A stretch of DNA of 64,000 nucleotides. Source: Mesorhizobium loti (GTDB lineage: Bacteria; Pseudomonadota; Alphaproteobacteria; Rhizobiales; Rhizobiaceae). Both the position numbers and the translations under genes were made by a program. A model generated the notes under the pieces. It searched no databases. It worked only from the letters and a program-made list of their open reading frames with translations, and was not told the DNA's origin. Position 1 is the stretch's first letter, and each line of letters begins with the position of its first letter. Where the stretch lies: contig NZ_LPWA01000035.1 of the NCBI RefSeq assembly GCF_001510895.1, positions 94,781 to 158,780 on the forward strand, read 5' to 3'. This document shows, one piece after another, positions 56,754 through 64,000 of this stretch.

Positions 56754-57638
56754 ATGGCACCCGCTCCCTCGATCACCAAGGCCGCGCTCTGGATGGCGCT
56801 GTCGATCGCCTCGTTCCTGGCGATGTCCGTCGCCGGCCGCACCGCGACGGCGGCGCTCAATGTCTTCCAGGTGCTGGAATTGCGCTCGGTGATCGGCTTT
56901 TTCATCCTGCTGCCGCTGGTGATGACGGGCGGCGGCTTCAAGGCGATGCGCACAGAGCGCCCGCTAGCCCACGTCGCCCGCAACCTCGTCCACTATGCCG
57001 GCCAGGCCGCCTGGCTCTATGCGCTGACCTTGATTCCGCTGGCGGTGCTGATCTCGATCGAGTTCACGACCCCGATCTGGACCGCGATCCTGGCGGTAAG
57101 CTTTCTCGGCGAGAGACTGTCGCGGCCAAGGTTGACGGCGATCGTGCTGGGGTTGATCGGGGTGGTGATCATCGTGCGTCCTGGCGCCGGCTCCGTCGAT
57201 CCTGGTCATCTGGTCGTGCTGGGGGCGGCGATTTGCTTCGGCGTCTCGGTGGTCATGGTCAAGTCGCTGACGCGAACCGACAGCGTCGTGCGCATCATCT
57301 TCTGGATGCTGATCATCCAGTCGGCGGTCGGCCTCGTCCCGGCGCTCTATGTCTGGCGCAACCCGTCGGTTGAACTCTGGCCGTCGATATTCCTGGTCGC
57401 CTTTACCGGCATGTCTTCGCATTACTGCATGGCGCGCGCGCTCAGCCACGCCGATGCGACCGTCATTTCGCCGATGGACTTCCTGCGCGTGCCGCTGTCG
57501 GCGCTGATCGGCTGGCTGCTTTATCACGAGCAGATCGATATCTTCACCGCCGGCGGCGCGGCGTTGATCCTGGCCGGCAATCTGCTCAATTTGCAAAGGA
57601 AGGCGCCGCGGGCGGAGGCCGAGGCAGCAGCGTCCTGA
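56754..57638 (+). CDS. DMT-family exporter (EamA)
   Basis: This 294-residue inner-membrane protein has ten predicted helices in two EamA repeats. The pattern includes SFLAMSVAGRTATAALNVFQ at the start and LIPLAVLISIEFTTPIWTAI then LAVSFLGERL in the middle. The family exports amino acids or related metabolites; substrate unknown. The start at 56754 gives the family length; earlier in-frame starts exist. It ends just before a RIME-like element. Confidence 0.87.
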   Translation: MAPAPSITKAALWMALSIASFLAMSVAGRTATAALNVFQVLELRSVIGFFILLPLVMTGGGFKAMRTERPLAHVARNLVHYAGQAAWLYALTLIPLAVLISIEFTTPIWTAILAVSFLGERLSRPRLTAIVLGLIGVVIIVRPGAGSVDPGHLVVLGAAICFGVSVVMVKSLTRTDSVVRIIFWMLIIQSAVGLVPALYVWRNPSVELWPSIFLVAFTGMSSHYCMARALSHADATVISPMDFLRVPLSALIGWLLYHEQIDIFTAGGAALILAGNLLNLQRKAPRAEAEAAAS

Positions 57639-57641
57639 GTT

Positions 57642-57767
57642 AGAGCAATTCCAGGAAAAGTGTATAACGTTTAGGCTCGGCGACTTCGCCGTAGCCTCCG
57701 TCCGGAATTGCGTCAAAACAAAGAGATAGAGCGGTTCGCCGTTTCCGTGAAACGATGAAACGCTCTA
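57642..57767 (+). repeat. RIME-like element with enlarged first loop
   Basis: AGAGCAATTCCAGGAAAAGT begins the usual first palindrome, but the loop has an extra 26 or so bases (TAGGCTCGGCGACTTCGCCG then TAGCCT), itself a small hairpin, before CCGTCCGGAATTGCGT. A second palindrome AGAGCGG...CGCTCT follows. It abuts a family 3 element on the right. Confidence 0.8.
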
Positions 57768-57910
57768 AGGTGTGTTGAAATTCAGGTCAGGCCGAGTCGA
57801 AAACGGTGGTTTTCGAGAACCGGAGCGGAGCGTACTTAAAGTACGTGAGCACCGGAAGCGCAGGAAACCGCCGTTTGCAGGCCGGCATCACCTGAATCTC
57901 AACACGCCTT
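57768..57910 (-). repeat. 140-bp palindromic element, family 3, copy 2
   Basis: Closely similar to 55903-56042, with the same ends (GTGTGTTGAAATTCAGGTC and ACCTGAATCTCAACACGCC) and a centre GGAGCGTACTTAAAGTACGT. It directly precedes the dnaE stop codon (57909-57911). Its two ends pair over about 20 bases. Confidence 0.85.
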
Positions 57911-60900
57911 AGACCAGTTCCACGTCCACAACGCCCTGCACCGCGCGCATGGCGGATGCGATTTGTGGCGAGACGCGATAGCCGCCTTGCAGGGCGATCT
58001 CGACCTCGCCCTGTGCCTCTCCCTTGAGGACGATGATGCTGACCTGACTGTCGCCACGCTGTTTGAGCTGCGACTGAATGATCGACGAGGGCCCATCGTC
58101 TCTGACAAAAATGCGCAGCGCCTTCTGGATGCGGCTTGCTTCATCCTCCAGCGACTGCACCGTCTGGATGCGCAGGTTGATGCCTTCCGGCCGGTCTTCC
58201 GCCTGGACAGTGATCACCACCGAACGGCCGGGCTCGAGCATGTCGCGATACTGCGCCAGCCCTTCGGAGAACAGCACCGCCTCGTACTGTCCTGTGGTGT
58301 CGGAGAACTGCACGACGCCCATCTTGTTGCCGGTGCGGGTCTTGCGCTCCTGCTTGGTGGTGACGGTGCCGGCGAGCCGGCCGGCCGCGGCGCCTCGCTT
58401 CACCGCGGCCGAGAATTCCGCCCAGTTCTGCACCCGCATTTTTTGCAGCGCGGCCTTGTATTCGTCGAGCGGATGCGCCGAGAGGTAGAAGCCGACCACC
58501 TGGAACTCGCGGTGCAGCTTGTCGGCGGCGAGCCACGGCTCGGCAACCGGCAGGTTGAGCGCCTGCGACTGGCTCCCAAGCGAAGCGCCGAAAATGTCGG
58601 CCTGGCCGGAGATCGCATTCTGCTGCGCCAGCGATGCCAGCCCCATCATCCGCTCGACGCCCGCCATCATCACGGCGCGGTCATGCCCGAAGCAATCCAG
58701 CGCACCGGCCATGATCAGGCTTTCGAAGACGCGCTTGCCGACGATCTTCGGATCCACCCGCTCGCAGAAATCGGCGAGGTTTTTGAACGGCTTTTCGCCG
58801 CGCACGGCCACGATGTGTTCGACCGCGGCGTCGCCGACGCCTTTCAGCGCGGCAAGCGAATAGAAGATCTTGTTCTCGCCGACCTCGAAGGGGCGAAAAC
58901 TGGTCATCACCGACGGCGCCACCACCTCGATGCCGAGCCGCAGCGCATCCTGGCGGAAATCGGCCAGCTTGTCGGTGTTGCTCATGTCGAGCGTCATCGA
59001 CGCCGCCAGGAATTCGACCGGGTAGTGCGCCTTGAGATAGGCCGTCTGGTAGGACACCACCGCATAGGCGGCGGCATGCGACTTGTTGAAGCCGTAGTCG
59101 GCGAATTTTGCCAGGAGATCGAAGATGAAGTCAGCTTGCGGCTTGCCGACGCCGCGCTCGACCGCGCCGGTCACGAAGCGCTCGCGCTGCTTGTCCATCT
59201 CGGCACGGATCTTCTTGCCCATGGCGCGGCGCAGGAGATCGGCTTCACCGAGCGAATAGCCGGAGAGCTCCTGCGCGATCTGCATCACCTGTTCCTGGTA
59301 GACGATGACGCCTTGCGTTTCCTTCACCAGATGGTCGATCTTGGGATGGATCGAGGCCATCTCCTCCTCGCCATGCTTTCTGGCGTTGTAGGTCGGGATG
59401 TTTTCCATCGGGCCGGGGCGGTAGAGCGCCACCAGCGCGATGATGTCCTCGATGCAGTCGGGCCGCATGCCGATCAGCGCCTTGCGCATGCCGGCACTTT
59501 CAACCTGGAACACGCCGACCACCTCGCCGCGCGACAGCATGGCATAGGTGTCCTTGTCGTCGAGCGGTATGGTCGCCAGGTCGATGTCGACGCCGCGCCG
59601 GCGGATGAGCTTCACCGCCGTTTCCAGCACCGTCAGCGTCTTCAGGCCGAGGAAGTCGAATTTTACGAGCCCCGCCTGCTCGACATATTTCATGTTGAAC
59701 TGGGTGACCGGCATGTCCGAGCGCGGATCGCGGTACATCGGCACCAGTTCCGACAAGGGTCTATCGCCGATGACGATGCCGGCGGCATGCGTCGAGGCGT
59801 GGCGATAGAGGCCTTCGAGCTTCTGCGCCGTGTCGAGCAGCGTCTGCACGATCGGCTCTTTCTCCGCCTCCTCGGCGAAACGCGGCTCGTTGGCGATGGC
59901 GTCCGCCAGCTTGACCGGATTTGCCGGGTTCTGCGGCACCATCTTGGATAGCTTGTCGACCTGGCCGTAAGGCATCTGCAGCACGCGGCCGACGTCGCGC
60001 AGCACGGCGCGCGCCTGCAGCGTACCGAAGGTGATGATCTGGCCGACCTGGTCGCGCCCGTACTTTTGCTGGACGTAGCGGATGACCTCCTCGCGCCGGT
60101 CCTGGCAGAAGTCGATGTCGAAGTCCGGCATCGAGACGCGGTCCGGATTGAGGAAGCGCTCGAACAGCAGCGAGAAGCGCAGCGGGTCGATATCGGTGAT
60201 GGTGGTCGAATAGGCGACCAGCGAGCCGGCGCCCGAACCTCGGCCGGGTCCGACCGGAATGCCTTGCGATTTCGCCCATTTGATGAAGTCGGCGACGATC
60301 AGGAAGTAGCCGGGGAACTTCATCTTCTCGATGATGCCGAGCTCGAATTCGAGCCGCTCGCGATATTGCTCGACCGTATAGCCTGGCGTCGGCCCGTGCG
60401 CGGCAAGCCGCGCCTCCAGCCCCTCGCGCGCCTGGCGTGCGAGTTCGGCGGCTTCCGCCTTCTCGGCCGCATCCTTGTCGGCGGCGTCGGCGCCAGTGAA
60501 GCGCGGCAGGATTGGGCTGCGGTTCTTCGGATAGTAGGAGCAGCGCATCGCGATCTCGACCGTGTTGTCGATCGCTTCCGGCAGATCCGAGAACAGCCGC
60601 GCCATCTCCGTCTGGCTGCGCAGGTAATTGTCCGGCGCGAGCCGTCGGCGATTGTCGGCGGCCACCACCGAGCCTTCGGCAATCGCGATCAGCGCGTCAT
60701 GCGCCTCATAGTCTTCGCGCTTGGAGAAGAAAGCCTCGTTGGTGGCGACCAGCGGCAATTCGTGGCTGTAGGCAAGGTCGACCGTCGACTTCTCGATCAT
60801 GCGGTCATAGCCGGCGACCCGTTCCAGCTCGACATAGAGCCTGTCGCCGAACAGGCCTTTGAGGAAGAGCAACCGTTGCTCGGCGAGGTCGCGGCGATCC

Positions 60901-61436
60901 GCCTTAAGCGCGCTGCCGATCGGTCCCCGCGGGCCGCCGGTCAGGCAGATCAGGCCATCGCTTTTGCCCTCCAGCATGACGCTGGTCAGATGCACCGGCT
61001 CGCCGGGCGGTGTCTCCAGATAGACCTTGCTGATCAGCCGGACCAGATTGGCATAGCCGGCCTCGCTGGTGGCGATCAGCACGATCGGCGACATGCCGGG
61101 TCCGTGCCGGCGGCGGTCGCGCTGAGCCTCGCTCGCTTCGCCGGCAAAGGCAAGATCGATCTGGCAGCCGATGATCGGCTGGATACCGTCCTTGACCGCC
61201 TTCTGCGCGAATTCGAGCGCGCCGAACAGATTGTTGGTGTCGGTCGCCGCGATCGCCGGCGCTTCGTCCTTGACCGCGTGCCCGACGATGGCACCGAGCT
61301 GCAGGGCGCCCTCGAGCAGCGAATAGGCCGAGTGCACGCGCAGATGGATGAAGGTCCGCGCCGGCGCTTCCGGCTGCGTCGGCTTCAACGCTGCTTCGCG
61401 CCGCAGCGGGTCGCGTGGAAGTCGTTCATCCGCCAT
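57909..61436 (-). CDS. dnaE: DNA polymerase III subunit alpha
   Basis: The replicative polymerase subunit, 1175 residues. It begins with a PHP domain (FIHLRVHSAYSLLEGALQLG, around residue 30) and has the catalytic Asp motif PDFDIDFCQDRREEVI around residue 440. The helix-hairpin and OB regions follow (GTVTTKQERKTRTGNKMGVV). Its stop overlaps a repeat. No frame break was found. It is intact. Confidence 0.96.
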   Translation of the reverse strand: MADERLPRDPLRREAALKPTQPEAPARTFIHLRVHSAYSLLEGALQLGAIVGHAVKDEAPAIAATDTNNLFGALEFAQKAVKDGIQPIIGCQIDLAFAGEASEAQRDRRRHGPGMSPIVLIATSEAGYANLVRLISKVYLETPPGEPVHLTSVMLEGKSDGLICLTGGPRGPIGSALKADRRDLAEQRLLFLKGLFGDRLYVELERVAGYDRMIEKSTVDLAYSHELPLVATNEAFFSKREDYEAHDALIAIAEGSVVAADNRRRLAPDNYLRSQTEMARLFSDLPEAIDNTVEIAMRCSYYPKNRSPILPRFTGADAADKDAAEKAEAAELARQAREGLEARLAAHGPTPGYTVEQYRERLEFELGIIEKMKFPGYFLIVADFIKWAKSQGIPVGPGRGSGAGSLVAYSTTITDIDPLRFSLLFERFLNPDRVSMPDFDIDFCQDRREEVIRYVQQKYGRDQVGQIITFGTLQARAVLRDVGRVLQMPYGQVDKLSKMVPQNPANPVKLADAIANEPRFAEEAEKEPIVQTLLDTAQKLEGLYRHASTHAAGIVIGDRPLSELVPMYRDPRSDMPVTQFNMKYVEQAGLVKFDFLGLKTLTVLETAVKLIRRRGVDIDLATIPLDDKDTYAMLSRGEVVGVFQVESAGMRKALIGMRPDCIEDIIALVALYRPGPMENIPTYNARKHGEEEMASIHPKIDHLVKETQGVIVYQEQVMQIAQELSGYSLGEADLLRRAMGKKIRAEMDKQRERFVTGAVERGVGKPQADFIFDLLAKFADYGFNKSHAAAYAVVSYQTAYLKAHYPVEFLAASMTLDMSNTDKLADFRQDALRLGIEVVAPSVMTSFRPFEVGENKIFYSLAALKGVGDAAVEHIVAVRGEKPFKNLADFCERVDPKIVGKRVFESLIMAGALDCFGHDRAVMMAGVERMMGLASLAQQNAISGQADIFGASLGSQSQALNLPVAEPWLAADKLHREFQVVGFYLSAHPLDEYKAALQKMRVQNWAEFSAAVKRGAAAGRLAGTVTTKQERKTRTGNKMGVVQFSDTTGQYEAVLFSEGLAQYRDMLEPGRSVVITVQAEDRPEGINLRIQTVQSLEDEASRIQKALRIFVRDDGPSSIIQSQLKQRGDSQVSIIVLKGEAQGEVEIALQGGYRVSPQIASAMRAVQGVVDVELV

Positions 61437-61535
61437 GGGGCTCTTGTCGCTCGAAAGGACTCAACATCGGTGCAGATGTATTGTCCGGGAGCGCGCGATG
61501 CGAGTCCAGCGATCACCTGTGCACAGCAAAGCCCG

Positions 61536-63547
<2,012 letters not shown>

Positions 63548-63811
63548 TCGGATGTCGTTCCTCCGGCGAAGCCGTCCAGTTCTATGGACAATTCCGGCGC
63601 GTCTCAAGTGTCTGGAGCCAAGCCCCTGATGCCTGGCCCCGATTGCCAAAACCGCGCCGAAAAACGTCGCAAGAGACGTTGGCCGCCACCCCCGAACCCG
63701 GTAAGGTAATCGCGGGCGCATGACAAATGGCAGGCGCCACTCGCCTCGCCCGGCAGGTTTGGCAGCCTGCCATAAGCTAAAGCTTGAAAATTGCCTTGGG
63801 AGGAATGCCTC

Positions 63812-64000
63812 ATGAAAACGCGTGCCGCAGTTGCCGTTGGTGCCGGAAAGCCGCTGGAGATCATGGAGGTCGACCTCGAGGGCCCGCGCGCGGGCGAGGT
63901 TCTGGTCGAGGTCAAGGCGACCGGCATCTGCCACACCGACGAGTTCACGCTCTCGGGCGCCGATCCGGAAGGCATCTTTCCGGCGATCCTCGGCCATGAG
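63812..64000 (+). CDS. Class III alcohol dehydrogenase, N-terminal part (3' truncated by window)
   Basis: The visible 63 residues begin [20 protein letters not shown] and include [20 protein letters not shown], with the Cys and nearby Thr of the catalytic zinc site, and end at GHE. This matches S-(hydroxymethyl)glutathione dehydrogenase (formaldehyde detoxification). GGGAGGA precedes the ATG. The gene continues past the window. Confidence 0.9.
   Translation, partial: MKTRAAVAVGAGKPLEIMEVDLEGPRAGEVLVEVKATGICHTDEFTLSGADPEGIFPAILGHE

Overview
The window is a high-GC alphaproteobacterial chromosome segment. It most resembles the Rhizobiales, probably Mesorhizobium or a close Phyllobacteriaceae relative. 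The reasons are the divK-pleD-rpmG block beside topA-rnr, the mfd/sdhE/recG cluster, a DUF3572 protein, a DinB with an N-terminal zinc ribbon, and many short palindromic intergenic elements of the kind called RIME in rhizobia. Genus is inferred from protein resemblance only.

Layout. 1-3.4 kb: the tail of an alpha/beta hydrolase, adenine deaminase, a small membrane protein and an outer-membrane beta-barrel. 3.6-9.3 kb: tRNA-Leu(UAA), a large GT-C-like membrane protein, a duplicated and shuffled junction, NudK, an old-yellow-enzyme reductase and small DUF proteins. 9.4-16 kb: CinA-like protein, universal stress protein, Gpt, NUDIX, PilZ, an ABC exporter and a GNAT. 16-24.5 kb: NAD synthetase, a HhH-GPD glycosylase, DUF1003, DedA, DgkA, a GFA protein, a diguanylate cyclase, an Xre-RES toxin-antitoxin pair and a membrane protein. 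24.6-37.2 kb: class II DAHP synthase, Mfd, SdhE, RecG, DUF502, HigBA, GlmS and GlmU. 37.3-39.6 kb: an orphan gene with atypical composition, CcdA and a secreted COG4315-type protein. 39.9-51.5 kb: topA, rnr, DUF983, NUDIX, MFS, a YqfO-like protein, a SnoaL-like protein, rpmG, pleD, divK and DUF3572. 51.5-64 kb: a HAD-like protein, a secreted protein, GNAT, DinB, a DMT exporter, DnaE, biotin-dependent carboxylase alpha subunit and the start of a class III alcohol dehydrogenase.

The content is mainly housekeeping: replication and repair (dnaE, dinB, mfd, recG, topA), RNA turnover (rnr), cell-envelope precursors (glmS, glmU), aromatic biosynthesis, NAD synthesis and c-di-GMP signalling (pleD, divK, a second GGDEF protein, a PilZ protein). 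Accessory pieces are two toxin-antitoxin loci, the orphan gene at 37.3 kb, the duplicated junction at 5.3-6.8 kb and at least three families of dispersed palindromic repeats.

The most important caution is sequence quality. Twelve genes, including nadE, mfd, recG and dinB, are each broken by one or two events that a single missing base explains. There are 13 events, none needs an extra base removed, and they fall at or beside short base runs. This looks like systematic sequencing or assembly error rather than gene decay. I annotate these genes as single CDSs and give each break position. I found no clear undescribed multi-gene system. The best leads are the orphan protein with a possible D...QxK nuclease signature, the HigBA twin operators, and the palindromic repeats that abut or supply stop codons.
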